A DNA stretch of 25,070 bases from Pigoraptor vietnamica. Taxonomy: Eukaryota; Opisthokonta; Filasterea. Position 1 is the first letter of the stretch, and each line of letters begins with the position of its first letter. Made by a program: the position numbers and the translations under genes. Of this stretch, positions 10,335 to 20,596 are shown piece by piece. The DNA is taken from contig CALSCQ010001805.1 in assembly GCA_943704525.1 (NCBI GenBank), forward strand, positions 1 through 25,070. The letters are read 5' to 3'. The notes beneath the pieces were generated by a model. That model did not search any database. It had not been told where the DNA came from and saw only the letters and a list, made by a program, of their open reading frames with translations.

Positions 10335-12578
10335 TCAGTGTTGCCACTTGCGGCCCAAATTGTCGATCAGCCCGTCGATGCGGGTCTCATGCGCGCTGAG
10401 GACGTCCACGGCACACGCACTCAGCCTGCTCTTCAGCGAGGCGCGCAACTTTTCGCGCAATGTTACACCGGCAGCATGCGCCTCTTCCTCCGGCGCCGGC
10501 TGAACGAGGCCCCCAGGTTCCTGCCTCCCTTCAGCGGGACGCCATACGGCCGAAAAGTCCGGCACCCGCGTTTCGAAGGACGCGTAAGTGTCGATGAGGG
10601 CATCCTGCAGGTTGCAGTTTGTCAGCAAACAGCAGTAGCACCCCTCTGCTTTCTAGGGAACGCGCAAATGCGACTGCAACGCCAGCGCACCATCTTTTGG
10701 AATGCGGCATCGTAGGCGCTGTCGGCCACGTCTATCTCCACGTCCAGCACCATTGGCACGTTCTTTTCCACGACGCCCTTTCGGTTCACGTAGAACCAGT
10801 TCATGACGCTGGCCTCCGTCGGCATCTGCTTGTCAAACGGGCCTGCATCGACGACGCGGCTGAGCGGTGTGCGTCGGCAATGTTATTTGCACATGCCATA
10901 CGTACCGACCACGAGCCCCACGAAGGGTTCCTGTCCAGATGCGTCGCGCATGAGCACCTGGTAGTTGGACTGGTTCTCGATGTCGCGGTTCGAGGGGATT
11001 GGCTTGAACGTCGGGTGGGAGTGGTACCACCCGACAACGGCCAAATCACGCCGCCGTATTTCGTCGCGGAGTTCCACCTCTGCCGCGGGATCCATTTCGA
11101 CGCTCGTGTTCGCATCTCCGTCAGTTTGCACGGCGCGGCACGGGAATGCCTCTTCAATCGAAAGCTCTGTGCCGACATGGTGTTAGGAGGACACCGTAAG
11201 AGCGCGCACATTCTCGCCAATTGAACAGGGACTCGCCTTTCGATGTCGCGTTCCACTGTCCCGCCAGAAAGCCGATTATCTCCGTGCTCGCCATATGCGC
11301 GTGGAAATCGGCGACGAGGAGGACGGACGGCCGCACACGGACCACAAACGGCTGGGATCCGCGTCCGCTCGATCCGGGCGCCCCAGAGTAGCGGTGGCAC
11401 TGGACCATCATCCACGGGTTGCTGCGCAGGGGTCGCCTTGAGAGGACTTCGCACGCGCGGCCCAGTGCACACTCACGCTTGCACCCACCTGCCGTCATCG
11501 TCGAGGACAAGGTACTCGGATTGCTGAGGCAGGCTTCTCAGGCGAGAGGAGGCGTATTCCGTGCGTCCAGAGCAGACGAGCTCATCCGTCTCGCTCACTG
11601 GTGTGGCCTCTCGCTTGGCCGCAGGTCGCCTGCGTGCGCCTCGTTATTGTGTGACAGAGACGCCGCTGTCGGCATATCAATCCACAAACCTGCGCTTCGC
11701 TTTCGGTTCATCATCGGCACGAGGAATCGGCGCCGCTGTCTCTTCGTCCACTGCGGCACCTTCCCGACCCTTTCCTTCTCCAACGCAGACAAAAAAAGCG
11801 ACATAAGGATACAAAACCGCAACAGCTCGCCGCAGAAGGTTGCGAGCGTTACTTACCCGTTTTCATGTACGCTCCCAGCGCAGCAGAATTCGGATCAAGG
11901 GGCTTGCCAGAGAGTGTATACCCCTCGCCACTCTCTTTGACCTGCGCGCCGACAAGCGCAGTTTGGACACCGGCACTGCACGGCGCATCCCCAGACGCCA
12001 CGTACCTTTGCAGGCAACGACTCCCCCTTCAGGTGCAGCTTGATGAAGTGCTTCTGCGCATGGCTCTTCACGGCATTCTTGTCCCGACCCGTGCCAATGT
12101 GAGCAGCCACCTGCCGGCGCCGACGGACGTCAGCGACGCCAGGGCGCACTACTGCACGAACGACTTACCCTGTCCCATTCGCGGCCATAGAGCTCCAGGC
12201 CCTCCACAAAGCGCCCGTGCTCATCATCCGTCCAGCGCTGCGGTGGCTTTGTAGTCCTCGGCGTCCTCGCCTCGGGCATACTCTCTGCAGTGGCGGGCAC
12301 GGAGCGAGGCTTGGACGGTTTGCGATGCGCAGATGCCGGCGCTCGCTTTCGCTTCTTCGGGCCGCCATATTCGCCGTCGCTGAAGTTACCGTCGTCGCTT
12401 TCGTCGTTGAGGCTGCAGAGAAGTACGTCAGCACCTGCCGGGCTCTGCGGCAGAGCAGTAAAAACTGAATCCCAACTGAAGGCGACACCCACTCAAAGGC
12501 ATCGCCGTACTCGAGATACGACTCTCGCTCCTGGCGCGCAAGCTCCCGCGCGAGAGCAGCGTCATCGTCCACTGTCAT
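10335..12578 (-). CDS. MYSM1: MYSM1-like histone H2A deubiquitinase (SANT + JAMM/MPN)
   Basis: Likely removes ubiquitin from histone H2A. Exons in transcript order are 12578-12489, 12444-12169, 12110-12006, 11941-11857, 11777-11690, 11629-11489, 11421-11237, 11166-10906, 10842-10691 and 10604-10335. Phases are consistent and the product is 550 residues. A SANT/Myb domain (about 100-147) runs from RWTDDEHGRFVEGLELYG to KNAVKSHAQKHFIKLHL. The MPN+ domain starts near 285 (VADFHAHMASTEIIGFLAG). Its JAMM zinc motif is intact near residue 372 (WYHSHPTFKPIPSNRDIE: H-x-H-x7-S-x2-D), so it should be catalytically active. No SWIRM domain is visible between the two, unlike human MYSM1. The intron at 11167-11236 is GC-AG; the first intron is only 44 nt. 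The stop is 41 bp from the convergent PUF stop. Confidence 0.88.
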
Positions 12579-12799
12579 TTTTGCCAAAAGTCGACAGCAA
12601 AACGTTCGCTCACACCTAGTAGTGAGTATGATACGTTTCTTGAAACGGCCGTTTGGCACTGAAAATTTGCGCGCCAAAACATGTTACCTGGCGTCCGGAT
12701 ATTCGTGTAGTGTCCGCGGGTGACCGGGCAAACCCTGCGGTTGCGGGCTCATTGACCGCTACGACCACATGCCACGCACACTGTTCGTGGTCTGAACAA

Positions 12800-12806
12800 T
12801 ATATAA
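12800..12806 (+). promoter_or_regulatory. TATA box of the small basic protein gene
   Basis: TATATAA followed by GG sits about 53 nt before the ATG at 12859, a typical spacing for a TATA-driven promoter with a short leader. It is the clearest TATA element in the window apart from the one at 22080. Confidence 0.55.
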
Positions 12807-12858
12807 GGCTTGCAAAACTGCGCTCAATTCCTTGTAAACCTAAGAAATTACCAAAAAG

Positions 12859-13345
12859 ATGGTGAGTATATCGGGTGACCCCACGCCGCGTGTGTGAAAC
12901 CCGTTGCGGCTCGGCGGTTGCCCCTGGCGTCAATCTGAATTCCAGTCTGTTTACGTTGCAGGCTCCCAAGAATGACGAAGGTGTCGAACTGGTGACGGCT
13001 GATATGAGGCTGGTCGCGGCTCAACTACCGAAGCAGCGGCCTCGGCGGAAGTCCAGCAGTGCTGGGCGCCTGTCGAAGGCTGCGCGGAGTTCGCTCGCCC
13101 ACGGTGTCCTCCATCCGTTCGGAGATCCGACGGAACCAGCCGTCCCGCCCGGAACGCTTGTTCTTGGGGAAAAGGGCCGCATTCGTAGACGCATCGCGCG
13201 GTTTCTGACCTTTGGTTGGCTGAAGAAGGACCGTCGTGTTCAGGCGGTGCAGATTGAGACGAAGCAGACGGACAAGTACGCTAAGCACGATTTCGTGCCA
13301 CTGGAGGTCAAGATCCTCGCGAACCCATCAGCAGATGCGTTTTAG
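12859..13345 (+). CDS. Small basic protein, function unknown
   Basis: Predicted 128-residue protein. Exon 1 (12859-12861) is only the ATG; the intron is 12862-12961; exon 2 is 12962-13345 and begins MAPKNDEGVELVTADMRL when joined. It is rich in Arg and Lys (for example KQRPRRKSSSAGRLSKAARS and KGRIRRRIARFLTFGWLKK), with no membrane segment or known motif. I do not recognise a family. Support for it being real: a single long frame, a good TATA box, a strong donor (ATG|gtgagt), and an exon-1 design shared with the myosin light chain gene. The stop lies 61 bp from the convergent carrier stop. Confidence 0.65.
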
Positions 13346-13406
13346 CCTTGCATACGCACATGTGCATAAATATACACTTGAGTGTATTATTCAATTGTTC
13401 GGTACT

Positions 13407-14976
13407 TCACAACCCCAGGCCGAGCCTGTCTTCCCACGTCGTCAAGAACCGAGCAATCATTTCGTAGGCAGTGAAAGTGATGGCGCCGGAGGGTGTTACG
13501 CGCAGCAAGTTCGTGCCCATTCCGCGGTAGAATGCTCGGGGCCCTTCTTCCCGCCATACCACTGCCGCACAATGCAGCAACCCGCGGTATTTCGGTGGAG
13601 AACTAGTTTGGTTTTGCAGTCGTGTTCGCACAACCTGCGCGAAATGAATTGCACATGAAACAGCGAGACTACGTGGCACAACACTCGTCACAGAGTAGTT
13701 GCACGGCAACATTCCACACATTCCCACAGGCACATTTGACAAGGGACCGAAGAACACTGGAACATGGGCAAAACAGGCAAAGATCACCAACCTCATGCGG
13801 GTACCAACAGATGCTTGCCACGGCCTTGGAAGCCGACGATGCAATCATAATGTCTACGGGACCCAGTGGGGCCGACGGGTCGCTTTCTGGGGCATGCGCT
13901 GCGATGAGAACAACTGGAGGGCGCATCGCCGAACAGCACGTTCATCCATCACCCACTTTGATGCTGGATGATGTCCTTGAGGCGCTCGTACAGCGGAATC
14001 TGAATGCCGACATGCACCACGCCCAAAAGCGACGGCGCGAGTCCCTTGTAGAAACCCGCGACGCCTTCCTCGCGCAGAATGCGGCCAAACGCAGTCCGAA
14101 TGCTCGGGTAGCCCGCAGGCCCAATGGGATTGAGCTACGATTCAAAAGATAGGTGAGCCACTCACTGCGGACGCCGAAACGACAGCACATACCATCATTC
14201 TAGTCTTGATGACCCAGAGAGGATTCGTCGCGAGCGAGCAGACGGCACCCGCTGACATCGCGGAGACGCAGTGAAGGAGCGGGTTCTTTTCAGATAACCC
14301 TGCAGCGACAATATCAGAGCCAGCAACTGCTGTCAACAGGGCGGAAGTGGACGCACCGTAATAATGGCCAATGTGGTGCTTGAGTTCGTCGTAGGCCACA
14401 AAGTATATCGCCCAGTTCGGCAGTAGCCCAAGAAGCGTGGGACTCAGGCCACGGTATAGGGAGCGCGCGCCCTCGTGACGCAAAATTTGGCGGATGGTAC
14501 CTAATGAATAGGAGGGCTCTTGTCAGTACAAGGGCACGGAATGGCGCACAACCGCCGCACTCACCGGTCATGCCCTTGTACCGAACATCTGCAGTCTGGC
14601 GGGAAAGAGGGGCGGGGGAGAGGTGGGTTCGACTCTTTAAATTCGATTGAGCACAGCAGACACATTCGATTGCGCGCACCTGCAGTCGCGTCTTGACGAC
14701 GTCGAGAGGGCATGTCACAACAGAAGCAATGGCGCCCGCGCCCGCCCCAGAAAGAATGTGCACAAGGGGTCGCGGACGATCGTCCCTGCCAGACAACGAA
14801 GGGCCCGCGTCAGTCAACCAGGTAACCAAACACCACGCGGGGCAAAAACCATACCGTGGCTCTGCATTGCGCGCTCTTCTGGGTTCGCGGACCACTTCGG
14901 CCGGCACGATCGGCGAGTGGCCACCGACGTCGCCCAGCGCGGAAAGGGAACCTCTCCCGTCCAACAAGCGTAGCAT
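13407..14976 (-). CDS. Mitochondrial carrier, NAD+ transporter-like (YIA6/NDT type, SLC25)
   Basis: Six-helix inner-membrane carrier of 355 residues. Exons in transcript order are 14976-14855, 14785-14680, 14595-14565, 14500-14193, 14134-13957, 13886-13792 and 13634-13407; phases agree. The three carrier signatures are CPLDVVKTRLQ, NPLWVIKTRMM and YPHEVVRTRLQ. Trp in place of the acidic residue in repeat 2 is typical of the yeast YIA6/YEA6, FLX1 and RIM2 and SLC25A32 branch. GLLPNWAIYFVAYDELK, GLAPSLLGVVHVGIQIPLYE and ASSASKAVASICWYPHE resemble yeast YIA6 most, so NAD+ (or a related nucleotide or folate) is the likely substrate. The exact substrate is inference. The last intron (157 nt) is longer than usual. 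Confidence 0.87.
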
Positions 14977-15336
14977 GCCGAACGTCGTTCAATTCACCCG
15001 CGTTCGCCCGCGCCGGAGACCAGCTTCGACGGCGTTGAGGAAGCCACCGCCAACAGTCAAGTTGTTCAAAGAATGGGTGGGGAGTGTGAGTCCTGTACCC
15101 TAGGACATCACAGTGACGTCCCATTTGAAATGGCGTGTTGGTTTCCCGCGCTTTCGGCACCGAAAGGGCCAAATTGAAGGTGGGTCGATTTTGCACATAA
15201 ATTGGCCCTAGTTCCAATACACGCGCTCGAGGGGGCTCACGTCATGTGGCGCGAGCGGCAGACCCAGCGCCGCGTTTCAAAAGCACGTCTCCGTTTGCAA
15301 GTGCGAGAGTGACCTCGTCCCTCGCTCGCATGCGCC
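14977..15336. promoter_or_regulatory. Divergent promoter region of the carrier and SMARCC
   Basis: 360 bp between two start codons. It should hold both promoters. A half CRE-like TGACGTC occurs near 15113. No TATA box or convincing ORF was seen. Confidence 0.4.
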
Positions 15337-18300
15337 ATGAGTTTTCGACGGGACAGCGGGGCCCCGCGGCTCGATGACTTCAAGCGGGCAGCCTACGTGG
15401 CGCGCTACGATCCCGTCCGCCAGCACCTCAACAAGTACGCAAAGAAGGTGGGTTGTGTGGTGCGACAGCCCTGGCGAAAGGCTCGCTCTTATGCACTGGC
15501 CGCCTCGCAGTACATTCCCAGCGAAGGGTTGACGAACAAAGGCCTCGCCGCGCTCACGTACTCGCTGCTGGAGTACCAGGAGGAGCGCTTTGGGCGCGGT
15601 GCCGCCGCCCCCGCCCAGACGAAGGTGCCCGCGAAGCTGTTCACGGACTTCTCGTCGGGTGGAGGGCTTTGCGTCATTCTCTCGACCGCCCTGCGCTTTC
15701 GCCACGAGCACAACCTTCCGTCGCTGGACCTGCAGGGGAAGGGCGCCGACCAGTTTGTGCGGCTGTTCAAGGAGATTGAGAACGCGGTCCAGGACGCGAA
15801 GCTGTACTCGTTTCCGCGCGTCTTCCTTTCGCCGTCTGTGGCTGCGGACGTCAAGCGTCTCACCGAGATTGTGAGGCGTCACGGAGGCGCCGTTGTTCGC
15901 GACAAGGCTGCGGCGACCCATATTGTGCATGCCTCTCCGCCAGCTGAAGACGGTGCGTCCTCTGTTTGTACTCATCTACAGTGTTCTGTACTTGTTATCT
16001 TATAGCCCGCAATGCGATGCATGACAGGGGAGGAGGAATACTTTCGGGCCATCGACTCGGCGGGCGACCATGTCCTTGTCCACTTCTGGTACCTGCCGGA
16101 CAGCTACGACGTCTGGGTGCCCCAGTCGGAGGTTGCGAGCGAACCGGAGCCTGCGCCGACGCACTCCGGTGCCTGGAATGTTGGCGCGAGGTGGATAGAG
16201 GACACGGACAAGTTTAACGAGTGGATGAACGAGGAAGATTACGAGGTCGGCGAGGACGGTGCCGCGCCTGCAGATGCAGATGTCGATGGCGAGCGCAGCT
16301 CTGGCAAGGGTCGCGCGAGTCGTGTCCCCAAAAAGGGCGGAAAGGCGGCGTCGGAAGCAGAGCGATCGTCGAAACGGGCGCGTCGTTCCGAGTCCCCGGA
16401 GCTGGAGCGCAGTTCGAAGCGTGCGAAGACGGAAGAGAAATTGAAGGAGCCCACCGAGAAGCCAGCCGAGGTCCCGGCGGTGCCGCACGTGAAGCGGACG
16501 TCCGTGGACTCCATCGTGCTGTCCAACAAGCCCTCCAACCCGGAAACGGCTCCTATCAAGGGCGGCATTGTGTTGAACATCTCGAATGCCACCAGTGCGC
16601 CGATCGATTCGGACGCCGACAAGGCGCGTGCGCAAGTGCCTCCAGACACGCCGATGGCGGATGCGGATGGCGCCGCGGCGGAGGCAGGTGCAGCAAAGGA
16701 GGGCGGCGCGCAAGAGGCGGAGGAGGCGGAGGACGTGGAGGGCGAGGACGTTCTCGCCCACCAGACGCACGCGATTGTGGTGCCAAGCCACGCCGCGTGG
16801 TTTGACTACAACGCCATCCACCACATCGAGAAGCGCGCTCTCCCCGAGTTTTTCAACGGCAAGAACAGGTCGAAGACGCCCGAGATTTACACGGCGTATC
16901 GGAATTTCATGATCGACGCGCACCGCCTGAACCCGACAGAGTATCTCACGGCCACGGCGTGCCGTCGCAATCTGGCCGGCGACGTGTGCGCAATTGTCCG
17001 CGTGCACGCGTTTCTGGAGCAGTGGGGGCTCATCAACTACCAGGTTGATCCGGAGACGCGCCCTTCGCCGATGGGGCCGCCGTCTACGAGCCACTTTGCG
17101 GTCACGTATGATACGCCATTGGGTCTACGCCCTGCCATTGCGCCGGTCGTGGCGCAGGCGGGAGGTCAGAGCCTCACGTGGACGGATGGACGGCGAGCCT
17201 CGTCGTCGGCCACCGCAGGCCAGCTGCTGTTTCAGCCGCAGCCCTCGGTAAAAGCGCCCGCGCAGCCGGGGAAAGCGCCGGCCCCCGGGCAGGCGTCGCC
17301 TGCATCCTGCTCTTCGTGCGGCGGGCAGTGTGGGAGTGGACACTACAAGTCTGCTGACTATACCCTGTGTGCGGCGTGCTATCTGCAAGGTGGGCTGTAT
17401 GCTGCGCTGAATGTGACTGCTCCGTTTGCACTGAATGTGACTGTTCCGGCTGACTATTCGTTGATCCTCTTGGTTGCAGGACGATTCCCGGTCGATCGGC
17501 AGAGTTCAGACTTCTCCAAAGTTGGCGCGTCGGACGACGGCCGGGCGGATTGGACTGACGCCGAAACTCTCCGCCTTCTTGAGGTGCGCGCCGGCCTGTT
17601 GTTGTTTTCACGTGCCTGGATGGGTCTGACGCTGTGTCTGCAGGCTGTCGAGACGCACAAGGACGACTGGAACAAAGTCGCGGATTATGTTGGATCGCGC
17701 ACGCAGGAGGAGTGCATCCTTCGCTTTCTCCGCATGCCCATCGAAGACCCTTTTCTCGAGCATGACGGCGGCGCCGGTGGGTCGCGTGCTGCGCTGTTCG
17801 TTTGTGTGCAGGTCATTGATTTATGGCTTTCTCATTATATATTGCACGCGGCCACAGCTCTCGAGAGCAGCATGCCGATCCCGTTCAGCAAGGCAAACAA
17901 TCCGCTCATGTCGACAATAGCGTTCCTGGCGTCTGCTGTCGAGCCTGCAGTTGCGGCTGCGGCAGCCAAGGCCGCGCTAGGTGAGCGCGATTCCGTCTTA
18001 TCCCGCATGTTGCTCATTCCTGTGTGCATGTCTGACATTTGACAAACGTGCAGACGCATTCTTCGGCGATTCGCCAGCGGACGTGTCCGAGGGGAAGCCC
18101 ATTGCCGCGTCGAAAGACGAGCCCCCCAAGGCAGAGTCCTCGGAAGGGCCTGTTCCGATGGAGGTAGATTCGGCCGAGAAGCACGTCGCTGCCGAGGGAG
18201 CGGATAGCGCGCCAGGCGCGAAGACGGAAGTGACGGAGCAGGTGTGTATTGGTGCCATGTTTCCTCGCATCCACGCGGGGCGCTAACCCCCGCTTAGGAG

Positions 18301-18853
18301 CAGACGTCAACTGAGTCGGCGTCGGCGATTGCGAAGAAGGCCGTCGACGAAAAAGTGGCGCGGCGAGACAAGTTCGGAAATTACGCAAGCGCTGCCGCCG
18401 CCGCTCTGTCGTCCGCAGCAGTGAAGGCGAAGGTCGGTTCCACCTGCTGCGAACTTGTGTAGTGTTCCGCTTACATGAGTGATGTATGTCGCAGGTGCTC
18501 GCCCTAAACGAGGAGCGTCAGATTGCGGGCCTTGTCTCGCAACTCGTAGAGGCACAGCTACGCAAGCTGGAAATCAAGCTGCGGCATTTCGACGAGCTCG
18601 AAGCGACGCTACACCGGGAGCGAGAACAGGTTTGTTCCGGCTTGTCTCGTCTGTCACACTGCGTTCAATCCAGGACTCCCTCTGTCGAGCACCGGCGAAC
18701 TACGCCACTTCTTTCTCCTTTTGTGGCTGATTCCTCTGATTGCATTCGTCTGTGTCGCAGATTGAGCAACAGCGGCAGCAGCTTTACATGGAGCGCCTGC
18801 AGTTCCAGGCGACGGCGATGGGCGCTCGGCGACTGGAGCACGACACAGAGTGA
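15337..18853 (+). CDS. SMARCC: SMARCC/SWI3 core subunit of the SWI/SNF remodeller
   Basis: Scaffold subunit of SWI/SNF (BAF), 941 residues. Exons are 15337-15447, 15511-15952, 16028-17389, 17480-17583, 17644-17776, 17858-17980, 18054-18241, 18298-18432, 18495-18629 and 18761-18853; all phases fit. The N-terminal module resembles animal SMARCC ([19 protein letters not shown], a BRCT-like part near 140-180, then [16 protein letters not shown]). SWIRM lies at about 430-520 ([20 protein letters not shown] to [18 protein letters not shown]). A ZZ-like zinc finger follows near 612-640 (CSSCGGQC and CAACYLQG). SANT is at about 660-715 ([20 protein letters not shown]). The C-terminal helix [20 protein letters not shown] is the SMARCC leucine-rich coiled coil. 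The intron-2 acceptor at 16027 was chosen over 16005 because it gives the usual length and a gapless match. Confidence 0.95.
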
Positions 18854-18925
18854 CCGGGCTGATGACGGAGCGATATAGGAATCGTACGTGTCGTATCGGG
18901 CATGTCACGTGAGGTCCGACCAGAG

Positions 18926-18933
18926 GTGTAATG
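18926..18933. repeat. Left 8-bp target-site duplication (GTGTAATG)
   Basis: GTGTAATG directly abuts the left terminal inverted repeat and is repeated exactly at 21806-21813. An 8-bp duplication with central TA matches the Buster-type hAT preference (nnnTAnnn). Confidence 0.85.
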
Positions 18934-18946
18934 CAGGGGCACTAAA
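18934..18946. repeat. Left terminal inverted repeat
   Basis: CAGGGGCACTAAA, identical to the reverse complement of 21793-21805. Similarity beyond 13 bp is weak. Confidence 0.85.
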
Positions 18947-19081
18947 GTCGATTCGCGCTGAGAATACCCAAAAGTTGGATATGATAAAAGTATGCGAATT
19001 CTCGGCCGATTTTCGTCATTCCAACGACGCTGGGAAGCCAATTGAAGAACAAAGTTATCTTCGCAGCAAGCCAGCCTATCC

Positions 19082-20596
19082 TCATTCTTTGACACGAAAC
19101 GGACTCCTGAAGTGGAAAAAGTGGGAAAACGGTGGCGATTTTGGACACCTTTTGCGCAGATCACCAGCAAAATATTTACTTAATGAAGGTTTTGGTTTCA
19201 CATCACGCATCACGCATCCACTTCCATCTCCACGCACGGCGCTCTCGTCGTCATCGAAGTAGTCATAGTCGTAGTCGTCATCCGAGTCGTCTCCTATCGG
19301 AATGACAACGCGCTGGTGGAGCCAGTCCGTTTCCAGCTCGCGGCGGCTGATGTTGTCATGTTCAATCCAACGTTGCTCCTGCCCCTCGCTGAACTTGAAG
19401 CACCGCGCCCACGTCTCCGCCGTCACGCGCTCGAAGCCTTCGAGAGTGAGCCGCTCAACCTCGCTGAGAGTGAGCTTGCGGTTGTTCTTGGCGACGTACG
19501 TCTTGACCGACCGCCAAATGGGCTCGATAGGGTTGAGCTCGCAGTGGGTAGGTGGGAGGCGGACGACGATCATGTCCTTCTCCCGCGCCATCTCGTCGAT
19601 CACGTGGCGAACTGGGGTGCATCTTGTCCCTGCTCGAGCTTTCAGTTGCGGGATGGTATCTTTCTCGCCGAAAGGGATGTTCCGCGCTCGTAGCCATGCC
19701 TGAATTTCGTGCTTGCGCAGGCTGGACTTGAGTGGGCCTGTTCCGGCGATGCGCTCGCAGTGGTAGGGGGCGTTGTCGGCGATAATTATCGAGCGCGGCG
19801 GACACTTGGAGAGGAAGTGGGCCCAAATCTCCTTGAACTTTGTCATGTTCATGCTGCCGTCGGTGTGGTAGTCGCCCTTGCTCTTGCGCGACTTGAAGAT
19901 GTAGTGCCCGCCCGCCACAAAACCGTCCTTCGTCCCGCCATGGAAGATGATGAGACGTGCTCCCTTCCCTTCCTTCTGGTGCACTGGACCACCGACGACT
20001 TTCCCGTCGATAACACGAGCGAGAACCTTGGGGCGGCGCAAATTCGCATTCACCCACGTCTCGTCAACCGAGACAATGGGTCGGTCAGGCTCGGTGCGGC
20101 GAAGGTACGCAATCTTGGTGAGGTACTCGTAACGCAGGCGCTTGAGTCGGGCGTCTCGAGTCTTGTTTGGCCTCTTGTCGGGCGGGAGTTGCTTGAAGTT
20201 CATGTTGATGAGCTCCTTGTAGAAACGAGTGCGCCCGCACGGAAAGCCCTGCTCCTTCATCTTTCCGTACACGTCGCCAATCGTCGGGTTGTAGTCGTCG
20301 TCGTTGAATGCCTTGATAGCCGCCAAAATTCGCTCGTGCCAGGCACTGAGGTCGACGCCGCGCATTGTCGAGTGGTAGCGTGTCGTGGGGGGGGGGGGGA
20401 CGGTCCCTCCATTGCGGTTAATGAGAGTTAGAAACCTTCGAGCGGTGTGTTCGCTGAGTTTGCAGAGTTTTGCTGCCGCGTGTGTGGGATTGCGGACACC
20501 ATCATTCTTGAGACGCATATAATGGTGAAGGAAAAGCTCCTTTACAGCAACAGGAACGGCGCATCCGCGCGCCATTTCTGTGCGTTTCACACGCAT
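19082..20596 (-). CDS. DDE_3 (IS630/Tc1/mariner-like) transposase
   Basis: Intact 504-residue transposase without introns. An N-terminal helix-turn-helix region (NPTHAAAKLCKLSEHTARRF) should bind the element's ends. The catalytic triad reads as D178 (IVSVDETWVN), D274 (IIIADNAPYHCE) and E358 (PPTHCELNPIEPIWRSVK). By my count 95 residues separate the two aspartates and 83 separate D274 from E358, far above the 34 of Tc1. A spacer of this kind (KHEIQAWLRARNIPF) occurs in DDE_3 proteins common in arthropods and cnidarians; the DD82E Sailor group may be the closest named family. An acidic stretch (DDSDDDYDYDYFDDD) precedes a tail of about 45 residues. A G12 homopolymer near 20388 encodes PPPP. 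Met-8 is an alternative start. Confidence 0.93.
   Translation of the reverse strand: MRVKRTEMARGCAVPVAVKELFLHHYMRLKNDGVRNPTHAAAKLCKLSEHTARRFLTLINRNGGTVPPPPTTRYHSTMRGVDLSAWHERILAAIKAFNDDDYNPTIGDVYGKMKEQGFPCGRTRFYKELINMNFKQLPPDKRPNKTRDARLKRLRYEYLTKIAYLRRTEPDRPIVSVDETWVNANLRRPKVLARVIDGKVVGGPVHQKEGKGARLIIFHGGTKDGFVAGGHYIFKSRKSKGDYHTDGSMNMTKFKEIWAHFLSKCPPRSIIIADNAPYHCERIAGTGPLKSSLRKHEIQAWLRARNIPFGEKDTIPQLKARAGTRCTPVRHVIDEMAREKDMIVVRLPPTHCELNPIEPIWRSVKTYVAKNNRKLTLSEVERLTLEGFERVTAETWARCFKFSEGQEQRWIEHDNISRRELETDWLHQRVVIPIGDDSDDDYDYDYFDDDESAVRGDGSGCVMRDVKPKPSLSKYFAGDLRKRCPKSPPFSHFFHFRSPFRVKE

Noticed and set aside
15964-16005. 42-nt intron in SMARCC ending at tatag
   Set aside because: The alternative 15953-16027 is of normal length, keeps the frame and aligns without gaps to the family ([11 protein letters not shown]).
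16000-17094. 364-residue minus-strand ORF
   Set aside because: Antisense shadow of the large SMARCC exon; Arg-rich composition typical of antisense frames and no family match.
19709-20431. 240-residue plus-strand ORF
   Set aside because: Antisense shadow of the transposase ORF.
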